Part shown: positions 1 through 7,250 of the stretch, one piece after another
Numbering within the stretch: the stretch's first letter is position 1
Layout: every line of letters starts with the position of its first letter
Origin: a virus
Reading direction: 5' to 3' (one strand)
Length of the DNA stretch: 29,814 nt
Virus record (IMG/VR): IMGVR_UViG_3300002180_000007
Span: 1 to 29,814 of that record
The notes under the pieces: model-generated
The model's input: only the letters and a program-made list of their open reading frames with translations
The model's database searches: none
Told to the model about the DNA's origin: nothing
Position numbers and translations under genes: made by a program

Positions 1-101
1 GCTTCGGCTTCTGATTCAAAGCCTTTTGCATTCATTAGTTCCCTCCTCTCAATATGTGCTTTACCCATTTCCAGAGACGTTCCCTTTTGGATTCCCCTTT
101 T
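1..101. repeat. Left copy of 101-bp terminal direct repeat
   Basis: Bases 1-101 are identical to 29714-29814. The repeat holds the end of one Cys-rich paralogue (35-445) and the first 11 codons of the next (start codon at 35-33, leftward), which is complete only at the other end (29380-29748). The simplest reading is a circular molecule of 29713 bp with an assembly overlap. A true terminal redundancy of a linear genome would look the same. Confidence 0.9.
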
Positions 102-445
102 AGTGCCTTTAACTGCTCCAGATACATTATCGCTGCTTCTTGAGCAGGTTCAAATTCGCCAAAGTGTTGGCTACGTTTCCATAAATAATACGGAGCGTTG
201 TTGCCATGGCAACCCCCATATTCCTTGAAAAAGGGACAGTTTAGACATGTTGCCACTTCAATCTCTTGATGCATAATCTCCCATTCACACAAGAAGCTGC
301 TAACCTCAGCACCAGTTAATCTCTCGTACTTTATATAAATTGGATTCATTCCATTCCCGGATAATGGATGTGCAACTCGCCATTTACCGGCTTTGATTTC
401 CTGTTCAAGGGCTTCGGCTTCTGATTCAAAGCCTTTTGCATTCAT
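35..445 (-). CDS. Cys4 small protein, tandem paralogue B
   Basis: This is a 136-residue protein of unknown function and the middle member of three tandem paralogues (445-861, this gene, 29380-29748). Shared features are an ESEAEA-type start, a Y-x-x-Y-E-R/K block, FLCEW, then C-x2-CP(Y/F)(Y/F) and YGxC. That gives four conserved cysteines, which suggests zinc or Fe-S binding. I chose the ATG at 445 because it overlaps the upstream stop as TAATG and has GGAGGG 7 bases before it; that site also encodes the last Gly-Gly of the upstream protein. A longer frame opens upstream but runs antiparallel-free through the end of paralogue A, so it is not used. Its last 18 residues (SKRERLWKWVKHILRGGN) are identical to those of paralogue A. 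Confidence 0.8.
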   Translation of the reverse strand: MNAKGFESEAEALEQEIKAGKWRVAHPLSGNGMNPIYIKYERLTGAEVSSFLCEWEIMHQEIEVATCLNCPFFKEYGGCHGNNAPYYLWKRSQHFGEFEPAQEAAIMYLEQLKALKGESKRERLWKWVKHILRGGN

Positions 446-505
446 TAGTTCCCTCCTCTCAATATGTGCTTTACCCATTTCCAGAGACGTTCCCTTTTGG
501 ATTCC
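411..505. repeat. Internal copy of the 95-bp gene-junction repeat
   Basis: Bases 411-505 match 1-95 and 29714-29808 exactly. The unit spans the end of one paralogue and the start of the next, so each junction in the tandem gene set carries the same DNA. Sequence on both sides differs, which points to recent unequal exchange or gene conversion. Confidence 0.9.
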
Positions 506-861
506 TTTCTCAGTGTCCTTAGCCGTTCCAAGAATGCGGTAGCTCCTCGCCGGGCACATGCAAAGTCTTCGTGTGTTTGTCCCTCCCACCATAGGCTATA
601 CGGAGCATATTTCTCATCACAATCTCCGTATTTCTTGTAATAAGGGCAGTGGGAGCAGGATTTTTCCCTATATCTCTGCTGAATTGCATCCCACTCACAC
701 AAAAAACTGTTCCTTGCAAGGGAAAAGCCGGTTAACCTTTCATACTCGATATAGAATGGATTATGATACTCTGATTTCAATGGATTCTCCGCTTGCCATT
801 CCCAAAACAAGATTGCAAAGTCAATAGCCTCATTCTCGGATTCTAGCCCATATTCATTCAT
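445..861 (-). CDS. Cys4 small protein, tandem paralogue A
   Basis: This is a 138-residue protein of unknown function, first of the triplet in transcription order. It has FLCEWDAIQQ near residue 53, then CSHCPYY and YGDC, which give the family's four cysteines, with PYSLW after them. The C-terminus ends in a basic, Trp-containing tail shared exactly with paralogue B and absent from paralogue C. The start ATG overlaps the stop of the upstream gene (ATGA at 858-861) and follows AAGGAG. Translational coupling through the whole set is likely. The core is rich in Trp, Tyr and acidic residues, typical of small cytoplasmic accessory proteins of phages. Confidence 0.8.
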   Translation of the reverse strand: MNEYGLESENEAIDFAILFWEWQAENPLKSEYHNPFYIEYERLTGFSLARNSFLCEWDAIQQRYREKSCSHCPYYKKYGDCDEKYAPYSLWWEGQTHEDFACARRGATAFLERLRTLRKESKRERLWKWVKHILRGGN

Positions 862-1307
862 AACATCTCCTTATGCTTTGCCATTCTTTGAATCCCTATC
901 CCTTTGTAACGACAAGCTTTCGAACAATACTTTGGCTCCCCAAAGCCAGATTTTTCCCACTGCTTCAACACACAAAGCAACATCGAGAATTCTTGGCCAC
1001 ATTGAACACAAGTAAGCTTTTTTCTTTTAAGCTCTGCTCGCTCCCTTTTATCTATCTCCCAGCATTCAGCGCACATGCCATGAGGCTTGCGAATGCGCCT
1101 TGAAGAATCCCCTGTTTGTAATTGCACCCCGCACCGTGAGCAAGTCAGCGCGAGCAGTGACCTGTTCCGGGGTGATAGCCCCATCTTGTTTGCAATTTGT
1201 GCTACCCTTTGCCTGCTTTTGCCATGACGCCTAGCCAAGACAGTATAAGGTATAGTCTCGTCTACCTGGAGTTCCCTTTTTATTGCTTCTGATTCAATCC
1301 TGCTCAA
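858..1307 (-). CDS. HTH and zinc-ribbon protein
   Basis: With the TTG start at 1307-1305 the protein has 149 residues. An N-terminal helix-turn-helix-like stretch (ARRHGKSRQRVAQIANKMG) is followed by two Cys clusters (CSRCG...CAEC and CVQCG...CSKAC), so it is probably a nucleic-acid-binding zinc protein. The frame stays open upstream to an ATG at 1451, but that part overlaps a better-supported small gene (1325-1483). GGAGGG sits just upstream of the TTG. The end overlaps the next gene by 4 bases. The TTG start is an inference, and the ATT three codons earlier is less likely. The function could be regulatory or nuclease-associated. Confidence 0.65.
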   Translation of the reverse strand: MSRIESEAIKRELQVDETIPYTVLARRHGKSRQRVAQIANKMGLSPRNRSLLALTCSRCGVQLQTGDSSRRIRKPHGMCAECWEIDKRERAELKRKKLTCVQCGQEFSMLLCVLKQWEKSGFGEPKYCSKACRYKGIGIQRMAKHKEML

Positions 1308-1324
1308 TTCAATGCTCCCTCCTT

Positions 1325-1483
1325 TTATTGTCGTGGGTCTAGGCGCTGATTGAGTATTACCAACTCTCCTTGAATATCTTGTAGAACTTCCACTGCCAGT
1401 AAAAATAGACAGATTTCCTTGTCTTTTGCATAAAAAGTGCATTCTTTGCACCTAAGCGTAACATTAAGTGGACATAGTGCCAT
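1325..1483 (-). CDS. Small Cys4 protein (52 aa)
   Basis: This short gene lies in another frame from the extended reading of the downstream gene. The protein starts MALCPLNVTLRCKECTFYA and then has Cys25, giving C-x7-C-x2-C-x9-C, followed by an amphipathic helix. The same layout occurs in the gene at 2156-2380. A strong site (GAGGAGGGG) lies 7 bases before the ATG. Four cysteines of this spacing suggest a zinc or Fe-S cluster. The function is unknown. Confidence 0.7.
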   Translation of the reverse strand: MALCPLNVTLRCKECTFYAKDKEICLFLLAVEVLQDIQGELVILNQRLDPRQ

Positions 1484-1498
1484 GATTCGCCCCTCCTC

Positions 1499-1930
1499 TC
1501 ATCTTCTTTCTCCTGTTAGAAGATTAGTATTACATTCCTCATCATCACACCAATACTGGTACCTAGTTGCAGATAATCCACAATTAGGGCAGACTTGCCA
1601 GTCAGCTCGAACCTCACTTAAATCTTCAATGTAAGCAGATTGATTATTTGTTAGAGCTGTCTTCAAGATTTCAAAATGCAAAGACACAAACTGTTCCCAT
1701 CGCAGCTTCGCTTCATCGTTACCTTCAAGAAAAGCCTCAAATCCTTCTACCGTAGCTTCACAATAGGCTTGTTGAGCATTACTATTTATGCCTCCCTGAA
1801 AAATTCGTTTCTCCTCACTGTTTGTGGCATCACGGAAGGCTTGTATAGCTTTCTTATCCGCAATATCAAATGCCTTTCCTATTTTCTTCTCTGCTTTATC
1901 CGCTTCCCTTTTTCCACTCTCTGTTTTCAT
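1499..1930 (-). CDS. Charged helical protein with C-terminal zinc ribbon
   Basis: This 143-residue protein is not recognised. The N-terminal 40 residues are Lys/Glu/Ala-rich and probably helical. The C-terminus has CPNCG...C...C (residues about 115-134), a likely zinc ribbon. I took the ATG at 1930, 10 bases after the upstream stop, because it has AAGGAAAG upstream. An in-frame ATG at 1993 would overlap the upstream gene by over 50 bases and has a poor site. It lies in the leftward operon between two small genes. Confidence 0.65.
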   Translation of the reverse strand: MKTESGKREADKAEKKIGKAFDIADKKAIQAFRDATNSEEKRIFQGGINSNAQQAYCEATVEGFEAFLEGNDEAKLRWEQFVSLHFEILKTALTNNQSAYIEDLSEVRADWQVCPNCGLSATRYQYWCDDEECNTNLLTGERR

Positions 1931-1940
1931 TCTACTTTCC

Positions 1941-2141
1941 TTATCTATTCTCCTCTTCTTTGCTTTTTGCAATCCAGTCAAGTACTGCTTCATTCACCCA
2001 GACTCGATACCCTGTCTCCGTTGTTAAAACTGCAAATTTCTCATCTTCATTCCATTCCACAGCTATCACATCACTATTAGTTAGTATTTGACTATTACCT
2101 GACTTCCGGCTATCCCTTATTGCTACCTTTGCATTGGCCAT
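1941..2141 (-). CDS. Small unknown protein (66 aa)
   Basis: The protein has a short polar N-terminus, then beta-prone segments (DVIAVEWNEDEKFAVLTTETGYRVWV) and a C-terminal helix. It could be a small beta-barrel or SH3-like domain, but there is no family match I can name. AGGAGG lies 7 bases before the ATG. It sits 14 bases after the gene at 2156-2380. Confidence 0.65.
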   Translation of the reverse strand: MANAKVAIRDSRKSGNSQILTNSDVIAVEWNEDEKFAVLTTETGYRVWVNEAVLDWIAKSKEEENR

Positions 2142-2155
2142 TGTTTGACCTCCTA

Positions 2156-2380
2156 TTATTTAATTTTATTTAGGTCGTATTCCGCTCCCAGGTACGGATT
2201 GTCAGTGTTCATGCTTTCTAATATGTCTGCTATGCGCTCTAATGCCGTTGCCATCCTTTGGTTAGCTTGTATACCTTGCAATAACATACAAGATTCCCCT
2301 TCAAGGGAAATTTGGACTATATGAAATTTGCAAAAATAGCAGTTATTATCCTTATGTATTGGGCATGTAACCTCATTCAT
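2156..2380 (-). CDS. Small Cys4 protein (74 aa)
   Basis: The sequence CPIHKDNNCYFCKF plus Cys31 gives C-x7-C-x2-C-x13-C near the N-terminus. An amphipathic helix follows (residues about 38-55, ALERIADILESM). The layout matches the 52-residue protein at 1325-1483, so the two are probably distant paralogues. GAGGAGG lies 6 bases before the ATG. It follows the helicase gene in the leftward operon. A metal-binding role is inferred from the cysteines only. Confidence 0.7.
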   Translation of the reverse strand: MNEVTCPIHKDNNCYFCKFHIVQISLEGESCMLLQGIQANQRMATALERIADILESMNTDNPYLGAEYDLNKIK

Positions 2381-2416
2381 TGCATTCCTCCTCTTTTACT
2401 TAATTTGAATTTGAAA

Positions 2417-3238
2417 TTAAAAGGGATATTCCCCTTCACTGTCCAGGTAATCAAAACCTAGCTCCTCAGAAACGAACATACATTTATCACGGTCAAAAAA
2501 TAGGTTGATTGGTGGCAAATCCTGTAATGCATCTCTTGTCTTTGGCATGTAAAGTGTTTTCTTGTTTACGAAATCTTTTTCACCGCGCTTGCGTTCCGAT
2601 CCCTTGCGCTCTGCCAGTACAACTATGCTTTGGGCAGCATCCATAAGCTCAGTAGCTCCCTTGAGTTCATTCATATCACTAGGATCAGATCGTCCTGTGA
2701 ATCCCCCCGGCTTCTTGGGATGATGAACTAAAATCATACTAGTTTTAGTTTCATCCTCGAACATTCGTAGCTTGCGCGTGAACTCTGCCATGTCCATGGG
2801 TTTGCAATAGTCACCATCAACCATCCATCGCAAAGGGTCAATAATGATAATGTCTACACTTTGTGCTATTTCCCTATATTCCTCATTGAATAGTCCTAGC
2901 TTCCGTGGAGGTGACATAAATATTGAGAACATACCATCATTAGCTCTATCAAAGTTTGGCATCTGCTTTTTCAGGCGATCTGATAGCTTTTGGGGAATGC
3001 CCTCAAATGTCAGGTAGAGTATCTTCTTTTGCTGACATCTGAACCCTAAAAAAGGTACTCCATTTGCTATTGATAAGCCCAATTGAAGCACAAAGTTAGT
3101 CTTACCTACCCCTGGCCTACCAGCAATTAGCATGGTAGCTATTCCATCAGGTAGTAAATCTTGGATTATATCAGGCTTGACCTCTTGATTAGCTATCATC
3201 TCCATCCAGTCCTCTATTTGCTGTGGCTTCTCCTCCAT
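2417..3238 (-). CDS. RepA-like replicative helicase (AAA_25 / RecA fold)
   Basis: This 273-residue P-loop ATPase resembles the RepA/DnaB-like hexameric helicases of plasmids and phages. Walker A is GRPGVGKT (40-47), a LTFEG motif lies at 77-81, Walker B is IIIIDP (130-135), and LVHHPKK (170-176) matches the sensor region of the RepA family. It probably unwinds DNA at the virus origin while host polymerase and primase do the rest, since neither is visible here. The ATG at 3238 follows AAGGAG by 7 bases; it overlaps the upstream regulator gene by 50 bases. It is unlikely to be a packaging ATPase, because the order and type of motifs are those of replication helicases and it lies in the leftward unit away from the virion genes. 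Confidence 0.85.
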   Translation of the reverse strand: MEEKPQQIEDWMEMIANQEVKPDIIQDLLPDGIATMLIAGRPGVGKTNFVLQLGLSIANGVPFLGFRCQQKKILYLTFEGIPQKLSDRLKKQMPNFDRANDGMFSIFMSPPRKLGLFNEEYREIAQSVDIIIIDPLRWMVDGDYCKPMDMAEFTRKLRMFEDETKTSMILVHHPKKPGGFTGRSDPSDMNELKGATELMDAAQSIVVLAERKGSERKRGEKDFVNKKTLYMPKTRDALQDLPPINLFFDRDKCMFVSEELGFDYLDSEGEYPF

Positions 3239-3401
3239 CTTGTCGCTCCTTAAGCTCTAGGTAAGATTTCTTTAGCATGACATGTTCTTTTAGTATATTC
3301 TCAAGCACTGTATACATGCTCACGCCTTCCTTGTCAGCCCTCATACGAAGCCATCTATGGAACCTTACCGGAACCGCTATCGTAGTCCACTTTTCAGCCA
3401 T
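3189..3401 (-). CDS. Ribbon-helix-helix regulator
   Basis: This 70-residue protein begins with a beta strand (WTTIAVPVRFHRWLRM) and two helices (VSMYTVLENILKEH), the layout of Arc/CopG/MetJ-type DNA-binding proteins, which bind DNA as dimers through the N-terminal strand. It is the first gene of the leftward unit and faces the control region, the usual place for an autoregulator. GAGGTGAT lies 6 bases before the ATG. I infer that it binds the operators or the short repeats in 3402-3956; which one cannot be told from sequence. Confidence 0.75.
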   Translation of the reverse strand: MAEKWTTIAVPVRFHRWLRMRADKEGVSMYTVLENILKEHVMLKKSYLELKERQDGGEATANRGLDGDDS

Positions 3402-3509
3402 AATTCCATCACCTCACTTTATGTTAAGTTAGTTTTTTTTGACCGCTTTTGTAAGGAAATTTTGCCATCACTTCTTTTTCTAGCTTCATTATTTTTTGCT
3501 TTTTGCTGT

Positions 3510-3599
3510 TTTATGTCAACCTATTTGGCCTTTATGTCAAGTAAGCCTGTTTTTCAGCTTCGATTTATACCCATTATTTTTTTTGGCGCTTTATGTCAA
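3510..3599. repeat. Three TTTATGTCAA direct repeats
   Basis: The 10-mer TTTATGTCAA occurs at 3510-3519, 3531-3540 and 3590-3599, 21 and 59 bases apart (about 2 and 5.6 helical turns). Read on the minus strand each is TTGACATAAA, so each holds a -35-like hexamer. They could be extra leftward promoters, iterons, or sites for the ribbon-helix-helix protein encoded next to them. Confidence 0.7.
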
Positions 3600-3676
3600 C
3601 TATCTGCACTATAACATTATTGATTTCCCCTTTTTTGCCCCCTTTTGGGGCTTTTTTGCATATTCTCGGAATTTGC

Positions 3677-3712
3677 TGATACTTTTGTATCATAGTTTTA
3701 ATTATTTGTCAA
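3677..3712 (-). promoter_or_regulatory. Leftward promoter with palindromic operator
   Basis: On the minus strand, TTGACA (3712-3707), a 17-base spacer and TACAAA (3689-3684) form a sigma-70 promoter. A perfect palindrome TGATAC-TTTT-GTATCA (3677-3692) covers the -10 box, so a bound repressor would block it. It would drive the ribbon-helix-helix and helicase genes through a leader of about 270 bases. Confidence 0.75.
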
Positions 3713-3878
3713 ACCTTTAACCCCCTTTTTGTCCTAGTACCTTTGTTCTGTTTTCTCGCTCTAGCTTCAAAATATTAGAACACTTGTTTTTTACCCTTAC
3801 GGATAAACATTAAATATATATTATACATATAATACTATATACCGTAATTGTCAATATTTCCCTATTTTTCATGATTTT

Positions 3879-3931
3879 TGATACTTTAATATCATGGAAT
3901 TCTTGACAAGATGATATTTTGATACTATTCT
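3879..3931 (+). promoter_or_regulatory. Rightward promoter with operator half-sites
   Basis: TTGACA (3903-3908), a 17-base spacer and TATTCT (3926-3931) form a sigma-70 promoter 25 bases before the first rightward gene. Half-sites TGATAC/T lie at 3879-3884, 3889-3894 (inverted), 3912-3917 and 3920-3925. The first pair forms TGATAC-TTTA-ATATCA. A 7-bp inverted repeat, ATATCAT (3889-3895) and ATGATAT (3911-3917), flanks the -35 box. These match the operators at 3677 and 26280. Confidence 0.75.
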
Positions 3932-3956
3932 AAATCATAAAGGGAGATACAAGGAC

Positions 3957-4172
3957 ATGATAGAGCACCAACGACCAGTTCCCGATCATTTATTGCCATA
4001 CGTTGATAACTTGAGGAAGGTTAGGAAAGTTAAAGCTATTACTATAATGGGAGAGATAGTTGAATTCCATAAGCTTGCCCATGAGGTTAAACCCACATCC
4101 AAGCCCAAGCCCAAAGCTAAGGAATCAGAAGTAGAAGAGCCGGGAATAGTCAAAGAGTATGAGGATTTCTAA
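3957..4172 (+). CDS. Small unknown protein, first gene of rightward unit
   Basis: The protein has 71 residues: an N-terminal part with basic and hydrophobic residues (NLRKVRKVKAITIMGEIVEFHKLAHEV), then a Lys-Pro-rich linker (SKPKPKAKE) and an acidic tail. The ATG at 3957 follows AAGGAC and AGGGAG. It is the first gene after the repressed rightward promoter. The basic head and acidic tail could fit a DNA- or protein-binding adaptor, but no family is recognised. Confidence 0.65.
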   Translation: MIEHQRPVPDHLLPYVDNLRKVRKVKAITIMGEIVEFHKLAHEVKPTSKPKPKAKESEVEEPGIVKEYEDF

Positions 4173-4190
4173 ATAAAATGGAGGTGTACC

Positions 4191-4529
4191 ATGGCAGGAT
4201 TATCAGAACAGGGAAAGCAAGACATTAAGGAAGCAGTACAAGAGGGGATAGCTGCTCAGGGAGCATGTCCCAATTGTTCAAGACTGGAAGCTGAGCTGGA
4301 GAAAGAATTGGCAAAGCCTTATGAGCTGCCCCCCTTTGATAGTGTAATCGAGCATTGTGAGAATTGCGCGGGTCACAAGCCCCAACTTGACAAGTACCTG
4401 GAGCAGAAAAGGGAGCATTGGCTACAGAATTTGACAAATGAAAATGTGGCGGAGATTGCGCAACACCATGGTTTGATCTCTCCAAGTGATATTCCAGCAT
4501 TGACAATCAAGAGAGGGAGACGAAAATGA
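4191..4529 (+). CDS. Double CxxC protein
   Basis: This 112-residue protein has two CxxC pairs, ACPNC at about 26-29 and HCENC at about 56-59, likely to bind one zinc, and a basic C-terminus (TIKRGRRK). The region between the pairs is acidic and helical. AGGTGTACC precedes the ATG. Its stop overlaps the next start as ATGA (4526-4529), so the two genes are coupled. The function is unknown; a small nucleic-acid- or scaffold-associated protein is possible. Confidence 0.7.
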   Translation: MAGLSEQGKQDIKEAVQEGIAAQGACPNCSRLEAELEKELAKPYELPPFDSVIEHCENCAGHKPQLDKYLEQKREHWLQNLTNENVAEIAQHHGLISPSDIPALTIKRGRRK

Positions 4530-5248
4530 GCGAGAAAGATATTACAGATGAGCAGGCTTGGCTAGAAGCTAATCCTACATTTAACCCCATGCCTAATCCT
4601 CTCTCCCTGGCTGACCTTGATCTGGAAGCAATGAGTAAGCCACCTGAAATATCTGAGTCAAAGGATGCAGAAGCTAAACCTCCCCCGGTAAATGATAATA
4701 AGCAGGATATGGACAGGGTCTTGGCTGAGATCAAAGAGCGAGAAGTTAAGGCTAACGAAGCCATGGCCAAAGCTGTTGAGTTCATGGAGACTATCAACAG
4801 TACCATGTCCAATGTTTTGGCGCAATTACCTCAAGCAGTGGAGAGCCAAGTATCACAGTATATCGAGCAAGCCCAAGTGATTCAACGGCAACAAGTGCAG
4901 CCTCAAGCTCCAATAGAAGCCCAGGTAGAGACAATGCAAGCGCAACCTTTGCTTACAATTGCTCAAATGTTGCCACAGATATTAGTAGGGCTTAAGGAAG
5001 CCGGGATTATTGGCAAGCCTCCAGCAGTGAATCCTATAGCTGCTCTTACTACTCAGCTTGATGGTATAGCTCAACTATTCCATGTAATGGATGCAGTCCG
5101 TGGTAATGGCAATTCCCCATCACAATCATTCAATCCAAACACTATTCTAAATTGGGTTAAGTGGGCACATGGACTAGGTAAAAGTGGTGCTCCAGAACCT
5201 TCCTTTGATTCAATTTCAATTACCACGCCACCCGGTAACACAATCTAA
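4526..5248 (+). CDS. Pro/Gln-rich coiled-coil protein
   Basis: The first 60 of its 240 residues are Pro-rich and disordered. A helical, charged segment (about 65-115, including DRVLAEIKEREVKANEAMAKAVEFM) looks like a coiled coil. It is followed by a Gln-rich linker and a hydrophobic helix region (PLLTIAQMLPQILVGLKEAGIIG). This order resembles scaffolding or assembly factors, but no family is recognised. It starts in the stop of the preceding gene. Confidence 0.7.
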   Translation: MSEKDITDEQAWLEANPTFNPMPNPLSLADLDLEAMSKPPEISESKDAEAKPPPVNDNKQDMDRVLAEIKEREVKANEAMAKAVEFMETINSTMSNVLAQLPQAVESQVSQYIEQAQVIQRQQVQPQAPIEAQVETMQAQPLLTIAQMLPQILVGLKEAGIIGKPPAVNPIAALTTQLDGIAQLFHVMDAVRGNGNSPSQSFNPNTILNWVKWAHGLGKSGAPEPSFDSISITTPPGNTI

Positions 5249-5265
5249 AAATATGGAGATGTGCA

Positions 5266-6945
5266 ATGAAGCCTATTCTGATATGGCAATACAAACAGTT
5301 AATGAAGGAACTATTACTTCTACAGGGACATGCAGCGGACCCGACATGCCCTTGCCAAACAGACGGGGAAAAGTGCATAAGGAAGCATCTACTCACTATT
5401 GAAGCCTTGGCACAAGAAACAGCTACGATTGAGCCTGATGATAGCAGGACAGGGGAACTGAATGACCTGGCAGGCCAAGCTCAAGAATTGATTGTCCTGG
5501 AGGAAGCTTCACTATGTGGCGAAGAGGTTGAATGGCCAGTAGAACTTGATGTATGGTGCAGGGATTGGCGCAAAAAGTTTGAATTCCTTGAGTGTGAATT
5601 GCCAATTGAAGCCAGACAGCCAGATGTCCAGATGTTTAGACAGCCAGACAGCCAGACAGCCAGACAGCCGAGGGAGATTGTTTGTGGCTTGAATATAGAA
5701 GCCAATCAAAGCCTAGAACATGATCTTAAAGCATTGATTAATGATGGTGAAGAGGAATCATTTGAAGATAAATCTATACCTGATCCTTATGGTAGTCGTT
5801 GCCGGGATGTGAAGACAGGGTTATGGATAAGCTCAGCTGATTGTGGCCTTGCGCCTCAAACTGGCATTCCCAATGCTAAAAGTGAAGGAGAAAGTTTGCC
5901 AATGCTTTGCAATTATAATGGGGAATCCAAGTCAAAAGACACAATAACATGCTCCCAAGTAAGCGAGACTACGTGTAGCATGGTAAAAGCATCTGACTAT
6001 GATTTATTGGGATGGTTTGATTCCCCTGAGCCATATTATGGGTTCAGCCTGGAGTCAGAAGTCGAGAATAAGCTTGACTCGATCTTGACAAAGCTACGAG
6101 AAGGCATTAGCACAATTCAAGAGAGTGACAATTACAGGGATTATTTACTGATGATGTCGCGCTTCCATCGCTATTCAACCGGTAATGTTATGCTGATAAG
6201 ATTGCAAATGGATAATGCCACTCATGTTGCCGGGTATAACAAGTGGAAGGAACTTGATCACCAAGTACGCAAAGGTGAAAAAGGTATTGGGATATTAGCA
6301 CCCTGTGGAGGAAAAACTAAAAAGGTAAAAATGGTTATTGAGGGTGAAGAGGAGCTTGGGGAGCAATTAGTTGAAATCATGCGTGCTAGGCCAACTGGAT
6401 TCAAGGTTGTTTATGTGTTTGACGTATCCCAAACAGACGGACCCGAGTTGCCTAATATTAAGCCTGTAGAGCTTTCCGAGGGGTTTAATGAGAAGCTATT
6501 TGAGCATACCCTTGCAGTAGTGGAGATGCAGGAGCTTAGCATTTCATTTGACAGGAAGTATAAGACTAGCGAAACAGTAAAGGGCTATTATGATGGTAAA
6601 ATGATATGGTTGAACCCGGATGTTCCACAAGCACAGCAGCTAAAAACATTGATACATGAGTTAGGACATCACTTTAGCGAGCATGTTTTTGAAATGGAAC
6701 GACATAAAGCAGAAGTGATCGCTGAAAGTGTTGCTTTTGTCGTGGGTGCTCATTATGGCTTTGATACAGGACAATACTCATTTCCTTATATTGTAGGATG
6801 GTCAGAAGATCAAAAGAAATTGCGAGATAATCTAGCAGATATTAGCAAGATTAGTGCTCAGATGATTGAAATGATCGGGGACTTGCCAATATCTGCAAAT
6901 TTAAGGCGAATAATATGCTCTCAGGCTATGGGATGTCTGGTATGA
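5266..6945 (+). CDS. ardC-like: ArdC-type antirestriction protein with zincin motif
   Basis: This 559-residue protein is longer than usual for ArdC (about 300). The N-terminal 120 residues hold a CPC...EKCIRKHLLTIEALAQET region, an added Cys domain. A linker made by octamer repeats follows (about 117-135). The ArdC N-domain (about 270-370) shows the family pattern FHRYSTGNVMLIRLQ, then AGYNKWKELDHQVRKGEKGI. A metallopeptidase domain carries HELGHH (464-469) and a downstream AEVIAESVAF that supplies the third zinc ligand. ArdC proteins protect incoming DNA from restriction and bind single-stranded DNA. The ATG at 5266 follows GGAGATG. The stop overlaps the JAMM gene. Confidence 0.85.
   Translation: MKPILIWQYKQLMKELLLLQGHAADPTCPCQTDGEKCIRKHLLTIEALAQETATIEPDDSRTGELNDLAGQAQELIVLEEASLCGEEVEWPVELDVWCRDWRKKFEFLECELPIEARQPDVQMFRQPDSQTARQPREIVCGLNIEANQSLEHDLKALINDGEEESFEDKSIPDPYGSRCRDVKTGLWISSADCGLAPQTGIPNAKSEGESLPMLCNYNGESKSKDTITCSQVSETTCSMVKASDYDLLGWFDSPEPYYGFSLESEVENKLDSILTKLREGISTIQESDNYRDYLLMMSRFHRYSTGNVMLIRLQMDNATHVAGYNKWKELDHQVRKGEKGIGILAPCGGKTKKVKMVIEGEEELGEQLVEIMRARPTGFKVVYVFDVSQTDGPELPNIKPVELSEGFNEKLFEHTLAVVEMQELSISFDRKYKTSETVKGYYDGKMIWLNPDVPQAQQLKTLIHELGHHFSEHVFEMERHKAEVIAESVAFVVGAHYGFDTGQYSFPYIVGWSEDQKKLRDNLADISKISAQMIEMIGDLPISANLRRIICSQAMGCLV
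5614..5669 (+). repeat. Array of seven octamers inside the ArdC gene
   Basis: Seven 8-base units lie end to end: AGACAGCC, two decayed units (AGATGTCC, AGATGTTT), then four perfect AGACAGCC copies (5638-5669). Eight is not a multiple of three, so loss or gain of one unit would shift the frame before the ArdC catalytic domains. Confidence 0.9.
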
Positions 6946-7250
6946 CGGATTGGCGTAAGGTATCACCTAACAAAGAGCATGGCTTTGTCATTTGCAATTG
7001 TAATGGCAAGCTGGTAAAAGGCAAGCAAACAGTAGGGACTAAGAATTCACTTAAGGTTGATGCAAATTGTCCTTGTGGGAATTTAGTAGCCTCATTTCAC
7101 ACGCACCCTAAAGGAATACCTGAGCCATCCCCTAAAGACATATCAGAATCATATAAGCGCGGGATTGATTGCTGTATTGGTGTCCCGGAGACAGGAGTAG
7201 TAAAGTGCTATCGGCCTGTAAGCAAAAGCAAGGCCAAGATATTAAGATAG
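6942..7250 (+). CDS. JAMM/MPN-family metalloprotease
   Basis: This 102-residue protein has a complete JAMM zinc site: HTH at 53-55, seven residues, Ser63, two residues, Asp66 (H-x-H-x7-S-x2-D). A Glu near residue 12 (KEHGF) may be the catalytic acid. Extra Cys pairs (CNC, CPC, CC) may be structural. JAMM enzymes cut isopeptide or peptide bonds, for example removing ubiquitin-like tags. I chose the ATG at 6942 because it overlaps the ArdC stop as ATGA. In-frame ATGs at 6915 and 6933 would extend further into ArdC. Coupling to ArdC suggests joint action, possibly against host defences. Confidence 0.8.
   Translation: MTDWRKVSPNKEHGFVICNCNGKLVKGKQTVGTKNSLKVDANCPCGNLVASFHTHPKGIPEPSPKDISESYKRGIDCCIGVPETGVVKCYRPVSKSKAKILR

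Larger units (their letters stand above)
3402..3956. other. Intergenic control region between divergent units (candidate origin)
   Basis: This is the only long gene-free stretch in the window. It is strongly AT-rich, with T-runs on the plus strand up to 3660 and an AT-only-like block near 3800-3850. It holds three TTTATGTCAA repeats (3510-3599), a leftward promoter with a perfect palindrome (3677-3712), and a rightward promoter with operator half-sites (3879-3931). Position between divergent operons, AT-richness, direct repeats and the nearby helicase gene fit an origin of replication, but that is inference. No long open frame with a ribosome site was seen in it. Confidence 0.7.

Noticed and set aside
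445-592. Upstream extension of paralogue B into the end of paralogue A
   Set aside because: The extension lies in another frame of paralogue A. The ATG at 445 has a strong site and a TAATG overlap with the upstream stop.
2417-3238. P-loop ATPase as the packaging motor
   Set aside because: GRPGVGKT, IIIIDP and LVHHPKK are the order and type of RepA-like helicases, and the gene is in the replication unit away from the capsid genes.
3783-3850. AT-rich block near 3800 as a small coding gene
   Set aside because: No frame of useful length with a ribosome site; the block is better read as promoter or origin DNA.
5614-5669. CRISPR-like repeats
   Set aside because: Units are eight bases, adjacent and without spacers. 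They are a tandem octamer array inside a coding gene.
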